Positions 36,864 through 45,752 of a stretch of DNA of 64,000 nt are shown here, in pieces. The stretch's first letter is position 1; every line of letters begins with the position of its first letter. The DNA comes from an uncultured Clostridia bacterium (GTDB taxonomy: Bacteria; Bacillota; Clostridia; Oscillospirales; Acutalibacteraceae). The translations under genes were made by a program, and so were the position numbers. The notes below the pieces were generated by a model. The model had not been told where the DNA came from, made no database searches, and saw nothing but the letters and a program-made list of their open reading frames with translations. Location of the stretch: contig CAKZZL010000037.1 in assembly GCA_937884995.1 (NCBI GenBank), positions 62,001 to 126,000 of the forward strand, read 5' to 3'.

Positions 36864-38102
36864 ATGACGAAGGTTGCAATTATAGGCGGAGGTGCATCCG
36901 GACTTGCTGCCGCAATTGAACTTTTACATTGCACAAAAGATCCCCAGAGTGTTGAAATTACAATACTTGAAAAATTGACAAGAGTGGGCAAAAAAATTCT
37001 TGTCACGGGTAACGGCAGATGTAATATGACAAATATAAATACAGATAAAAAGGCATACAGAGGCGACAGACAGTTTGCTGAATATGCCTTGGATCTTTTC
37101 GACCCGGATTCAAATATATCCTTCTTTAATGAAATGGGGCTATACACCCGTACGGAAGAAGAGGGAAGAGTATATCCTTTGTCAAATCAGGCATCATCCG
37201 TCCTGGATGCCCTCAGATTCGAAGTTGAGAGACTGGGAGTAAAAACCATTTGTGACTACAGGGCTGTACATCTTAAACTCCTGGAAACAGAATATTCGAG
37301 AAAATTGGTTGTTAATAACAAGGATCGCTTTGATTATGTCATTGTGGCATGCGGCGGTAAAGCAGGCAAAGTGCATGGTACAGACGGAGATTCCTATGAA
37401 CTTTTGAAAATGATGGGTCACAATATCACCGATATTGCGCCTGCGCTTGTATCCTTAAATTGTGATAACTTTACAAAAGCACTGAAGGGCATAAGATCCA
37501 TATGCAATCTAAGACTTTTAATAGACGGGAAAACTGCATATGAAAACTACGGTGAAGTTCAATTTACGGATTACGGACTTTCGGGCATACCAATCATGCA
37601 ACTTTCAAGATTTGTATCTATGTCTGATTCTGAAGACATATATCTTGATCTGGATTTAACGCCGGATTTCAGCAATGAGCAGCTTATCGAATATATATGC
37701 AAAAGAAGAGAACTGTCACCGGGAATCAACGAAAACCTGCTGAGCGGAATTATCAACAAGCAAATATGCATCACATTGCTCAAAGAATGCAATATAGCCG
37801 TAAACGGCAAGATAGCACAGCTTAGTGATAATGAAATATCCGCATTAAGCAATATATTGAAATGCTGGCACATAAAGATAAAAAATTCACGCAGCTTTGA
37901 CTATGCGCAGGTAACCGCAGGCGGAGCTGATTGTTCGGACTTTGATTCTAAGACAATGGAGTCGAAACTTGTTAAAAATCTCTTCTGCTGCGGGGAAGCA
38001 CTGAATATAGACGGAGATTGCGGCGGCTACAACCTGCAATGGGCATGGAGCAGTGGCAGACTTGCAGGCAGAACTATAGCTGAAAGGATAAACAATGGTT
38101 AG
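36864..38102 (+). CDS. HI0933-family FAD-dependent oxidoreductase (YhiN-like)
   Basis: 412-aa flavoprotein. It opens with the Rossmann FAD motif VAIIGGGASGLAAAIEL, then the family signature KKILVTGNGRCNMTN, and near the end the FAD-contact motif LFCCGEALNIDGDCGGYNLQ with WAWSSGRLAG. Members are annotated as aminoacetone oxidase-like or as flavoproteins of unknown substrate. It lies 29 bases after the MFS gene and overlaps the next flavoprotein by eight bases. Confidence 0.9.
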   Translation: MTKVAIIGGGASGLAAAIELLHCTKDPQSVEITILEKLTRVGKKILVTGNGRCNMTNINTDKKAYRGDRQFAEYALDLFDPDSNISFFNEMGLYTRTEEEGRVYPLSNQASSVLDALRFEVERLGVKTICDYRAVHLKLLETEYSRKLVVNNKDRFDYVIVACGGKAGKVHGTDGDSYELLKMMGHNITDIAPALVSLNCDNFTKALKGIRSICNLRLLIDGKTAYENYGEVQFTDYGLSGIPIMQLSRFVSMSDSEDIYLDLDLTPDFSNEQLIEYICKRRELSPGINENLLSGIINKQICITLLKECNIAVNGKIAQLSDNEISALSNILKCWHIKIKNSRSFDYAQVTAGGADCSDFDSKTMESKLVKNLFCCGEALNIDGDCGGYNLQWAWSSGRLAGRTIAERINNG

Positions 38103-39690
38103 AATCAGAGAGATTAAAATAGGCCTTGATGATGACGAGAGCATAGTTCGGCAAAAGGCAGCCAAGGCTTTGAAGATAGACCTGTCAGAGATCTCCGATC
38201 TTGAAATTTTCAAAAGAAGCATATATGTAAAAAATTCGGAAATTTATTTTGTATATACAATCGATTTGTCTCTCAGCAGAGATGAAAAAAGACTCGTCGA
38301 GTCACTTTCCAATGATAAAGTCACATATCTGGAAAGATATAAATATGTCCTGCCCGAGTCTAAGAGAAAAAGTAATTTAAGGCCTATTGTTGTAGGATTC
38401 GGACCTGCAGGTATGTTTGCCGGCCTGCTTCTGGCAAGATGCGGAGCCAGACCTCTGGTTATAGAGAGAGGCCGCGACATTGACAAGAGAACAGAAGACG
38501 TAAACGCTTTCTGGACCACAAGACAACTTGACACAAGGTCAAATATTCAATATGGTGAGGGCGGAGCAGGAACCTTCTCTGACGGCAAGCTCACAACAGG
38601 CATTAAAGACAGCCGTTGCAGATTTATACTTGAGGAATTTATGCAGCATGGCGCACCTGAAGACATACTTGTTAATTCCAAGCCTCATATAGGGACTGAC
38701 AATTTAAAGAAAATAGTAAAAAATATACGCCAGGAGATAATCTCACTTGGCGGCGAAGTGCTTTTTGAAACTAAACTCAGCGACATTATAGTTGCCAATA
38801 ATTACATACACGGCATCAAAGTTGAAGATAAAAACGGACTTAAAAGTGATATTGAGACCGATGCTTTGATTATTTCAATAGGGCATTCGGCAAGAGATAC
38901 ATTGGAAGTATTGAAGGCTCACGGCATCAATATGATGCAGAAACCCTTTTCTGTAGGTGCCAGGATCGAACATCCGCAGGAATATATAAATGAGAGACGA
39001 TATGGCAAATATGCAGGTCACCCGAAACTTCCAGCTGCCGATTACAAGATGGCATGTCATCCGCCTCACGGCAGAGGCGCATATACTTTTTGTATGTGCC
39101 CCGGAGGTGTGGTTGTATCCGCGACATCCGATGAAGGCCATGTGGTGACAAACGGCATGAGCGAGTATTCAAGAAACATGGAAAATGCAAATGCGGCAGT
39201 CCTTGTAGGAGTTGAACCTGAGGATTTTCCGTCAGACGATGTACTTGCAGGTTTTGATCTGCAAGCAGAGATAGAGAAAAAAGCATTTGTCATGGCGGGT
39301 TCTGATTATTCTGCACCTGCTCAGTTGGTCGGAGATTTTCTTGATAAAAAAAAATCAGATCATCTGGGCTGTGTAAAGCCCAGCTTTACAACAGGCGTAA
39401 AGATGAGCGATATATCACTTTGCCTGCCTGCAAAAGTAACCAATACTATGAGAGATGCTTTATATAAGATGGACAAGGAGATAGCTGGCTTTGCAATGCA
39501 TGATGCTATCTTGACTGCACCAGAGACCAGAAGTTCATCTCCGGTCAGAGTTTTACGTGATGAATTCTTCCAAAGCAATATACGCGGACTTTTCCCTTGC
39601 GGTGAAGGCGCCGGCTATGCAGGCGGTATCGTTTCAGCTGCGGTTGACGGAGTTAAATGCGCAGAAGCTCTTTTGTCTAATGAGAGTTAA
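38095..39690 (+). CDS. FAD-dependent dehydrogenase of unknown substrate (COG2509)
   Basis: 531 aa. After an N-terminal ~90-residue alpha/beta domain (VRIREIKIGLDDDESIVRQK) comes the FAD motif PIVVGFGPAGMFAGLLLAR, then IQYGEGGAGTFSDGKLTTG, HPPHGRGAYTFCMCPGG, and the terminal LFPCGEGAGYAGGIVSAAVD, all typical of COG2509. Substrate unknown. It overlaps the HI0933-type gene by eight bases, so the two flavoproteins are made together. A new promoter follows, so the unit ends here. Confidence 0.9.
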   Translation: MVRIREIKIGLDDDESIVRQKAAKALKIDLSEISDLEIFKRSIYVKNSEIYFVYTIDLSLSRDEKRLVESLSNDKVTYLERYKYVLPESKRKSNLRPIVVGFGPAGMFAGLLLARCGARPLVIERGRDIDKRTEDVNAFWTTRQLDTRSNIQYGEGGAGTFSDGKLTTGIKDSRCRFILEEFMQHGAPEDILVNSKPHIGTDNLKKIVKNIRQEIISLGGEVLFETKLSDIIVANNYIHGIKVEDKNGLKSDIETDALIISIGHSARDTLEVLKAHGINMMQKPFSVGARIEHPQEYINERRYGKYAGHPKLPAADYKMACHPPHGRGAYTFCMCPGGVVVSATSDEGHVVTNGMSEYSRNMENANAAVLVGVEPEDFPSDDVLAGFDLQAEIEKKAFVMAGSDYSAPAQLVGDFLDKKKSDHLGCVKPSFTTGVKMSDISLCLPAKVTNTMRDALYKMDKEIAGFAMHDAILTAPETRSSSPVRVLRDEFFQSNIRGLFPCGEGAGYAGGIVSAAVDGVKCAEALLSNES

Positions 39691-39696
39691 AATAAA

Positions 39697-39725
39697 TTGA
39701 CATTAAAGTTTTTAATTGATATTAT
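39697..39725 (+). promoter_or_regulatory. strong sigma-A promoter of the pseudokinase gene
   Basis: Perfect TTGACA (39697-39702), 17 bases, TATTAT (39720-39725), 29 bases before the ATG at 39755. Confidence 0.8.
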
Positions 39726-39754
39726 ATAAATCGTTTAAGAAAGGAGTGGACAAT

Positions 39755-41431
39755 ATGGGTATAGACGACCTTTGTATGGGCTGTATGTCTGAACTGTATG
39801 GAGAAAAACAATGCCCAAAATGCGGATTTTATGTAGATTCTCCTCAAATATCCCCATTCCTCCCGCTTAAAAGTCAAATCGGAGACAAATATATCGTAGG
39901 CAAGCTGCTCTCTTCAAACTCGGAAGGAGCAACATATATAGGATATGATACCGAACGCAGATGTCCGGTTATTGTGCGTGAGTATTTACCGGAGCGTTTT
40001 GCTACGAGAACAATAGATTCTGCATCTTTGATTATAAAGGAACATTGTGAAGAAGAATTCAGCAGATACTTTGATGAATTCCTAAGCCTTTGGCGCGGCC
40101 TTGCCCGTCTGCGCGGACACTCGGCACTTGTGCCTGTAACGGATATTGTTGAATGCAACAATACGGCATATGTAATATCTGAATATGTTGAGAGTATATC
40201 ACTCAGGGAATTCCTCTTAAAAAGCAAAACAGGATACTTAAACTGGGATAAGGCAAAAGCACTTTTTATGCCCGTGCTTACTTCACTTGAAACTTTACAC
40301 AGTGTCGGCATCATACACGGCGGTATAAGCCCTGATAACCTTATGCTCGGCAGGGACGGAAAACTTAGACTTACATCATTTTCAATTTCGGAAATCAGAC
40401 GGGAAGGAACGGCATTTTCTCCTGAACTTTTCGACGGATATACACCTCTCGAACAATACAGGGTGAATATGGAATATGGTAGCTGGTCTGATATTTATGC
40501 CTTTTCCGCAGTTATATACAGGGCACTTGTGGGAACTGTCCCGCAGGATGCTGTTTCAAGATCCACAAATGATCAATTGATAATTCCTGCCAGGTATGCG
40601 GAAATAATACCGGTTTATGTTATCAATGCTTTAGTGAATGCTATGCAGCTTGAGGTTGAGGACAGAACAAAGGATGCTGAAACTCTCAGAGAAGAGCTTT
40701 CAGCCACACCTTCAAATGTTATTTCTTCATATTCGGGTGTTAATATTGTGAATGAGGAAAAGACTCCTGCCAAGGAGCCGGTAGTAGTTCAAAATGATAC
40801 ACCTGCATGGAAAATTGTACTTATCACATTCCTGATAATTGTAGGTATAGGACTTTTGGGACTTGGCGGATATATGCTCTATAGCAACGGCTTCTTTGAC
40901 AAAAAGGAAAGTACCATTGTGGAAACTGTGAGCGAAGAGGTTGAGATGATAGAAGTTGCAGACTTCACCAACACATCATATGACATGATTGCTCAAAACT
41001 CTGTCCAGAATGAGAGATTCACAATCAGTTGCAAAATGGAATACAGTTCCAGTGTGGAAAAGGGATACATAATCTCACAGAGTATTGAACCCGGAAAATC
41101 TGTACCGAAAGGCAGCCCGCTTGTATTCACAGTCAGCCTGGGACCGGAATATGTGGGAATACCGGCAGTTGTCGGATTTACACAAGAAGAAGCTGAAAGC
41201 CGGCTTGTTGCTTCAGGCTTTGAGGTTACGGTTTTGACAGTCAATAATGATGGAAGCCACACAGAGGGTGAGGTTCTTGAAGTAATACCTTCACAGGGCA
41301 CAAAGAAGATTAAAGGTGAAGAAGTAGTTATCAAGGTATACGGGCCTGCACCTGTAACAGAGGCAGAAACTGAAGAGGAAACAAGCACCGAAGAAACCAG
41401 CGAATTCAATATTATCAATATATTCGGATAA
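39755..41431 (+). CDS. zinc-ribbon, PASTA-domain pseudokinase
   Basis: 558 aa with four parts: a zinc ribbon (C7, C10, C20, C23), a Ser/Thr-kinase-like domain (about 40-330), one membrane helix (about 350-376), and two extracellular PASTA-like repeats (about 395-470 and 470-540) before an acidic tail. The layout is that of PknB/PrkC wall sensors. All the catalytic residues are changed: the Walker lysine is R75 (VIVREYLPE), the HRD aspartate is G190 (IIHGGISPDN), and DFG reads S208-F209-S210. The glycine loop is also lost. It probably signals by binding and not by phosphorylation, sensing wall fragments through PASTA. The ATG at 39755 follows AAGGAGTGG; an upstream frame lacks a ribosome site. 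Confidence 0.85.
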   Translation: MGIDDLCMGCMSELYGEKQCPKCGFYVDSPQISPFLPLKSQIGDKYIVGKLLSSNSEGATYIGYDTERRCPVIVREYLPERFATRTIDSASLIIKEHCEEEFSRYFDEFLSLWRGLARLRGHSALVPVTDIVECNNTAYVISEYVESISLREFLLKSKTGYLNWDKAKALFMPVLTSLETLHSVGIIHGGISPDNLMLGRDGKLRLTSFSISEIRREGTAFSPELFDGYTPLEQYRVNMEYGSWSDIYAFSAVIYRALVGTVPQDAVSRSTNDQLIIPARYAEIIPVYVINALVNAMQLEVEDRTKDAETLREELSATPSNVISSYSGVNIVNEEKTPAKEPVVVQNDTPAWKIVLITFLIIVGIGLLGLGGYMLYSNGFFDKKESTIVETVSEEVEMIEVADFTNTSYDMIAQNSVQNERFTISCKMEYSSSVEKGYIISQSIEPGKSVPKGSPLVFTVSLGPEYVGIPAVVGFTQEEAESRLVASGFEVTVLTVNNDGSHTEGEVLEVIPSQGTKKIKGEEVVIKVYGPAPVTEAETEEETSTEETSEFNIINIFG

Positions 41432-41471
41432 GCAATTTGTCTGACTTCTTAAAAAAATAATAAATAAATGC

Positions 41472-41518
41472 TCTCCATGGCTGAAGAATGAAAAACCTGG
41501 GCCGAGGAGAACTTTTTT
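41472..41518 (+). terminator. terminator after the pseudokinase gene
   Basis: TCTCCATGGCT (41472-41482) pairs with GGCCGAGGAGA (41500-41510) with one mismatch and two G-U pairs, followed by TTTTTT (41513-41518). Confidence 0.7.
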
Positions 41519-41530
41519 GAGGTGAAGGAT

Positions 41531-41625
41531 ATGGAAAACAGGAAAAAATTTGGAAAACTATTGCCATTATCGCGATATGTCTGCTCCTAGTAGTCAGTAG
41601 CTTTTACGGACTCGGAGTAGCGTAT
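41531..41625 (+). other. out-of-frame N-terminal membrane anchor of the HAD phosphatase (one-base frameshift in an A6 tract)
   Basis: An ATG at 41531 with GAGGTGAAGG upstream reads MENRKK and then leaves the frame of the downstream gene at AGGAAAAAATTT. Reading one base back from the A6 run (41543-41548), the sequence continues IWKTIAIIAICLLLVVSS, a clean membrane helix, straight into the HAD frame. One extra A would restore a single membrane-anchored protein. It is either a sequencing error, a real mutation, or slippage on A6. Confidence 0.7.
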
Positions 41626-42642
41626 ATGAAAAAAGGAGAAGAGAGTCCGGAACAGACAGATACGCAAATCGTCGAAGCGGATGCACTCAGTCTTTGGAAT
41701 GATGATGCCAATGCCAAAAATGAACTTCTTTCATATATAGAAGCAGTTGCTGATGAGGCTTCTGCAGATTTTATTCCTGTGGAGAACAGAATTGCTGTTT
41801 TTGACCTTGACGGGACACTCGCTTGTGAGACAGATCCTGTATATTTTGATCATTGCATATTAAAGTACAGGGTTCTTGATGATCCGAAATACAAGGATAA
41901 GGCATCTGACTTTGAGATAGCTGTTGCAAATGATATAGTTCAGTGGATAGATACGGACGTATCACCTGACGATCTTATGCAAAGGCATGGTAAAGCTGTA
42001 GCATCTGCTTTCTCAGGACTGACACCGGAAGAATTCGTTGACTATTGTGCAGAATATGCAAAGACCGAAGCTCCGGGCTATAACAACATGACAAGAGCCG
42101 AAGCTTTCTATAAGCCAATGCTTCAGGTAATTGACCTTCTTGAGAACAACGATTTTACGGTATATATTGTAAGCGGAACCGACAGGTTTATTGTCAGGGG
42201 ACTTGTTAAGGCTTCTCCTCTTGACCTTCCGGCTGCTCAAATTATCGGTTCTGATGACAGCCTTGTTGCGACAGATCAAGGTGACACAGATGGCTTTGAA
42301 TATGTTTTTGATGACGATGACCAGCTTGTTATGGGCGGAGATTTTCTTGTTAAAAACCTAGATATGAACAAAGTTACTGTCATTCAGCAGGAAATTGGTG
42401 TTCAGCCTGTACTCGCTTTTGGAAACAGCGGCAGTGATTTCAGTATGGCACAATATGCATTAAATGATAATGAGTATAAAGCTATGGCATTTATGCTCTG
42501 CTGTGATGATACAACTCGTGAAAACGGCAACCCTGAAAAGGCAGAAAAAATGCTTAATAATTGCAAAGAAAACGGATATGTTGCCATTTCAATGAAAAAC
42601 GATTGGAAAACCATTTACGGCGACGATGTAGCAAGAAAGTAA
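41626..42642 (+). CDS. HAD-superfamily phosphatase, probably meant to be membrane-anchored
   Basis: 338 aa from the first ATG in this frame, which has GGAG at nine bases, so an internal start is possible. The HAD motif I is FDLDGTLACE (about residue 60 here), with the second motif in VYIVSGTDRF and the acidic motif IV in LAFGNSGSDFSMA. The fold resembles phosphoserine-phosphatase/NapD-type HADs; the substrate is unknown. The natural N-terminus appears to be a membrane anchor 95 bases upstream, separated by a one-base frameshift. It follows the pseudokinase terminator and precedes a lipoprotein gene by 77 bases. Confidence 0.82.
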   Translation: MKKGEESPEQTDTQIVEADALSLWNDDANAKNELLSYIEAVADEASADFIPVENRIAVFDLDGTLACETDPVYFDHCILKYRVLDDPKYKDKASDFEIAVANDIVQWIDTDVSPDDLMQRHGKAVASAFSGLTPEEFVDYCAEYAKTEAPGYNNMTRAEAFYKPMLQVIDLLENNDFTVYIVSGTDRFIVRGLVKASPLDLPAAQIIGSDDSLVATDQGDTDGFEYVFDDDDQLVMGGDFLVKNLDMNKVTVIQQEIGVQPVLAFGNSGSDFSMAQYALNDNEYKAMAFMLCCDDTTRENGNPEKAEKMLNNCKENGYVAISMKNDWKTIYGDDVARK

Positions 42643-42719
42643 AAATTCTGTTAAAGGACTGTTCAATATGATAATCAAAAGAACAAGCAGATAATTAAAT
42701 AAAAAAAGGAGTAAAAAAT

Positions 42720-43346
42720 ATGGAAAAAACACTTTCCGTAATTCTCGCACTTGTGCTTGTACTTGCTCTTTTTGCAAGTTGCTCAAAGGGAACTGCTACC
42801 GGCGATACAGCTGCATCAATTGACTCGCTTAAGACCATCGGAGATATTCTTGATTTGAACCTTGATGGCGAAACTCAGAATGCTACTTATGAGAGCAAAT
42901 ATGTCTACGTCTTTCAGATTGATGATGTTTACTACCGTGCAATAGCAAACATTGATGAGACAACAAGTCAGGCAATTTTTGATCTTGATTTTTCTGATCC
43001 GGATTATGAAGAAAAACAAAAGGAACTCATTTCACCTCTGGAGATTGAAACCCTTGAAAATATAAGCGAAAACATCCTTTCTCAGGAAGAAATGGATGCA
43101 TTCATCGGAAAAACAGGTGAGGACCTTATAAATGCCGGTTGGGAATCAGGAATGGGATACAACATTGAATCAATGGAGTTTTACCTTGACTATAAGCTGT
43201 TTGAATATAATGTAGAATTTGAAGGCACAGTTGACTACAACGAAGACGATTTCGATGAAAATGAAGCAATCAAACCACTTGTTGTTAAATCCATTAGCTT
43301 TAACAGCATCGGCGACGCAACAAACATTGAAATTCCTGAGGAATAA
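42720..43346 (+). CDS. putative lipoprotein of unknown function
   Basis: 208 aa. A type II signal ends in the lipobox LFASC (C21), so it should be lipidated by Lgt and held outside the membrane. The mature part is acidic (pI low: many Asp/Glu, ending IEIPEE) with no family recognised. A block of conserved-looking hydrophobic strands (YVYVFQIDDVYYRAIANI) suggests a small beta domain. The ribosome site is AAAGGAG. It could be co-transcribed with the HAD gene. Confidence 0.8.
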   Translation: MEKTLSVILALVLVLALFASCSKGTATGDTAASIDSLKTIGDILDLNLDGETQNATYESKYVYVFQIDDVYYRAIANIDETTSQAIFDLDFSDPDYEEKQKELISPLEIETLENISENILSQEEMDAFIGKTGEDLINAGWESGMGYNIESMEFYLDYKLFEYNVEFEGTVDYNEDDFDENEAIKPLVVKSISFNSIGDATNIEIPEE

Positions 43347-43391
43347 TAGATGATATATAGTTGAACAGTTCAGCAGAAAGAATAAAAAATA

Positions 43392-43416
43392 CCCCTTGAT
43401 CACCTGAATCAAGGGG
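43392..43416. terminator. bidirectional terminator between convergent genes
   Basis: CCCCTTGAT (43392-43400) pairs perfectly with ATCAAGGGG (43408-43416). The A/T-rich left side favours the minus-strand gene; the right side is TCTCTCTT. Confidence 0.75.
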
Positions 43417-43451
43417 TCTCTCTTATGTATTAATGAATATGCTTTTCTCTG

Positions 43452-45590
43452 TTATGACACCTTCAAAGCATCCCTCGCGGGTATGGTAATTCCGCCGATT
43501 GAGATATCTTTATCTGAATAATTCACATAAACCTTTACGCTGTTATTGTATTCCGTGCAATAGCAGTTTTCCTTTACCTCATTATGAGATGTCATACGGT
43601 TGTCTCTCAAATCATTGAAGATATCATTGGCTTTCAAATAAAGGCTTACGATGTCATTTATGTTATTGTTGTAATAGTAAGGATCTTTTGAATCGGATTC
43701 ATCACAATACCAGCTGACAGTCGGAAGGCAGCCGTATTCAATAGCCTTTAAGAAAGCTGTTGTCATATCATCTGTGCTGTTGGCAGCAGAAGTTGAATAT
43801 TCATATGTGCCGTGGAGCATGAGTTCTACAAATGGTATGGCAACATATGCCTGAGACTCAGGATTAGCATAGACCGTTGTAGCTATATTGTAGATATAGT
43901 CTGCATTCTTTATGGAATAAAAGTTACCGTTATCTATCATAACTTTCTTGTATGATGCCAAAACCGGAACCTGTTTCTTTATCTCTGCTTTTGAATTTGA
44001 CCGCGTGTAAAGATCTGACGAATAGTCAGAATAAAGGTAGTTTCCCATGTCATTGAGCGCATAACCGTCAAAAGATATTGAAGATCTGTCAAGAATATCA
44101 TCAATGGATTTTTCGATAGCATTCATTTTTAAGAATTTCTGCTTTTTAACAGGGGAGTTTAAGAGTAAACCTTCTTCCGGTGACATGAATATATTCTTTC
44201 CATATATATTCTTGGCGCTTGTATTTACTCTTGAAGAACTGAGTATGTCTGTATCAAGAAAGAGAGAAAATTGCTGCGTACTGATATAGTTATATAGATT
44301 TTCATAATCTTTGTTCTTTCCAAGTTCTTTATAGAAATCAGCAAAAACAGTATTCCCGTTATTTGCTTTTTTGCTGAGGCCGTTGTATCTGAGAAATACA
44401 TTATTGACACCTTTGGCCTTAAGCAAAGTTATCAAAGAAAGAGCTTGGTTGAAGTCAGATTTAACCTGGTATTTTCCACTTTGTGACACATATCCGGCCT
44501 GTAATGAAACTATCAAAGGTATATTCTGCTGTGATATTGACAAGGTCCTGGAAGAGAGTGTTGAATTTCTGATTAAAGTTTCTCTGCATGCAGAAGCAAA
44601 TCCGGAATATGTCGCTGATTTACCTGAAAGAAATCTGTAGCAAAGATCAATTTCCTGCTTATATTTATTGCCATAACGAATACTTTTTTCTGTTTCTACA
44701 CTGTCACAGGTAGTGAAAACAGCACCTACGCTGTTAAGAGTTTCATCACTGTTTCTGTATGCATTTATTGTTGCAATCTCAGCACCATTCAGTATTGTGC
44801 AAAGGAAGGCACCTGCGCCGTGCTTTATTCCGTAAGCTCCGAAAAGACAAGGACCTGAAGAGAATGAGTTGTCAAGAGCAAGATCATTTCCGTAAACTTT
44901 GAGGGAAATGGGCGTAAAGTTATCATCCTTTACAGATGTGTATATGAGAGCACCGGATCCGTCAGGCACAAAGATGAAATCTCCGTCTGCAGTTTTTTCG
45001 TAAGCACCAAAATCGTTTAGCAGTTCTATTTTTTCAAGGTATGTATTATCAGGCAAATTAACAGAGTTCATGCTGAAATTTACGTAGAAAGTGCCATCTG
45101 CCAAACTGTATCTCAAAACACATTCGGCCGAGACCTTTTCATCTTTTGAACTAAGCTTATATGTAACGGTTACACCGCTTTCGCCTATAAGATACTTAGC
45201 CTGCTCAACGGCAATTGAATTATCCTGAGTGTTGAGTTTATACCTGTTGCCTTTGTTATCACAAAGGATTAATGACAGGGGAGCATATTGCAAAGATTTG
45301 CTTACACTGCTTTGAGGTATAGATGTCCAGAAGACATTTGAAACAGTGTCTTTGATGCCGACAGACATAGTCGTCTTATCAAAATACATGATAATAAGAC
45401 CTGAAGATGCAATCACTTTATAATTCTTGCTGTCTGACATGTGGTATTCTTCTCCGGCATTGTCAGGGCTTATTATGCCGGAACGTAAAGATATACTTTT
45501 GCTGTTTGTTCCTGCACAGGATGTGAAAAGAATGGAAATGAGCAGGATAAGTGATATAAGTTTAAGTGGACTTGTTTTCGAAATATTCAA
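43452..45590 (-). CDS. large extracellular lipoprotein, DUF5696-like
   Basis: 712 aa. The best start is TTG at 45590, six bases after GGAGGTGA, giving the signal ISKTSPLKLISLILLISILF with lipobox LFTSC; upstream in-frame residues are not signal-like. The remainder resembles clostridial DUF5696 proteins: an N-terminal beta domain (VFVPDGSGALIY is characteristic) and a C-terminal half with the look of a TIM barrel (VFLRYNGLSKKANNG, SISFDGYALNDMGNYLYSDY). Catalysis is unproven; the barrel hints at a glycosidase-like protein on the cell surface. It is a single-gene unit. Confidence 0.78.
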   Translation of the reverse strand: MNISKTSPLKLISLILLISILFTSCAGTNSKSISLRSGIISPDNAGEEYHMSDSKNYKVIASSGLIIMYFDKTTMSVGIKDTVSNVFWTSIPQSSVSKSLQYAPLSLILCDNKGNRYKLNTQDNSIAVEQAKYLIGESGVTVTYKLSSKDEKVSAECVLRYSLADGTFYVNFSMNSVNLPDNTYLEKIELLNDFGAYEKTADGDFIFVPDGSGALIYTSVKDDNFTPISLKVYGNDLALDNSFSSGPCLFGAYGIKHGAGAFLCTILNGAEIATINAYRNSDETLNSVGAVFTTCDSVETEKSIRYGNKYKQEIDLCYRFLSGKSATYSGFASACRETLIRNSTLSSRTLSISQQNIPLIVSLQAGYVSQSGKYQVKSDFNQALSLITLLKAKGVNNVFLRYNGLSKKANNGNTVFADFYKELGKNKDYENLYNYISTQQFSLFLDTDILSSSRVNTSAKNIYGKNIFMSPEEGLLLNSPVKKQKFLKMNAIEKSIDDILDRSSISFDGYALNDMGNYLYSDYSSDLYTRSNSKAEIKKQVPVLASYKKVMIDNGNFYSIKNADYIYNIATTVYANPESQAYVAIPFVELMLHGTYEYSTSAANSTDDMTTAFLKAIEYGCLPTVSWYCDESDSKDPYYYNNNINDIVSLYLKANDIFNDLRDNRMTSHNEVKENCYCTEYNNSVKVYVNYSDKDISIGGITIPARDALKVS

Positions 45591-45618
45591 AAGGAAGTCA
45601 CCTCCGAAATACTTATTG

Positions 45619-45647
45619 ATTGTAGCATATATATAAAAAAATATCAA
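45619..45647 (-). promoter_or_regulatory. promoter of the DUF5696-like gene
   Basis: On the minus strand TTGATA (plus 45642-45647), 17 bases, TACAAT (plus 45619-45624), 28 bases before the TTG start. Confidence 0.65.
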
Positions 45648-45703
45648 TCAATCCCGCATTTTGAAACGGGCGAAAAGGCCCAGGGCAACTAGAGCACAAA
45701 AAA

Positions 45704-45734
45704 ACCTCCGGACGTCATTTTGAAGCTCGGAGGT
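45704..45734 (-). terminator. terminator after putP
   Basis: On the minus strand ACCTCCG pairs with CGGAGGT (plus 45728-45734 and 45704-45710), followed by seven T (plus A-run 45698-45704). Confidence 0.75.
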
Positions 45735-45752
45735 AAAAGTTATATATTGTGG

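Noticed and set aside
41465..41520. Small peptide gene after the pseudokinase
   Set aside because: The segment is a hairpin followed by T6 and is better explained as a terminator.
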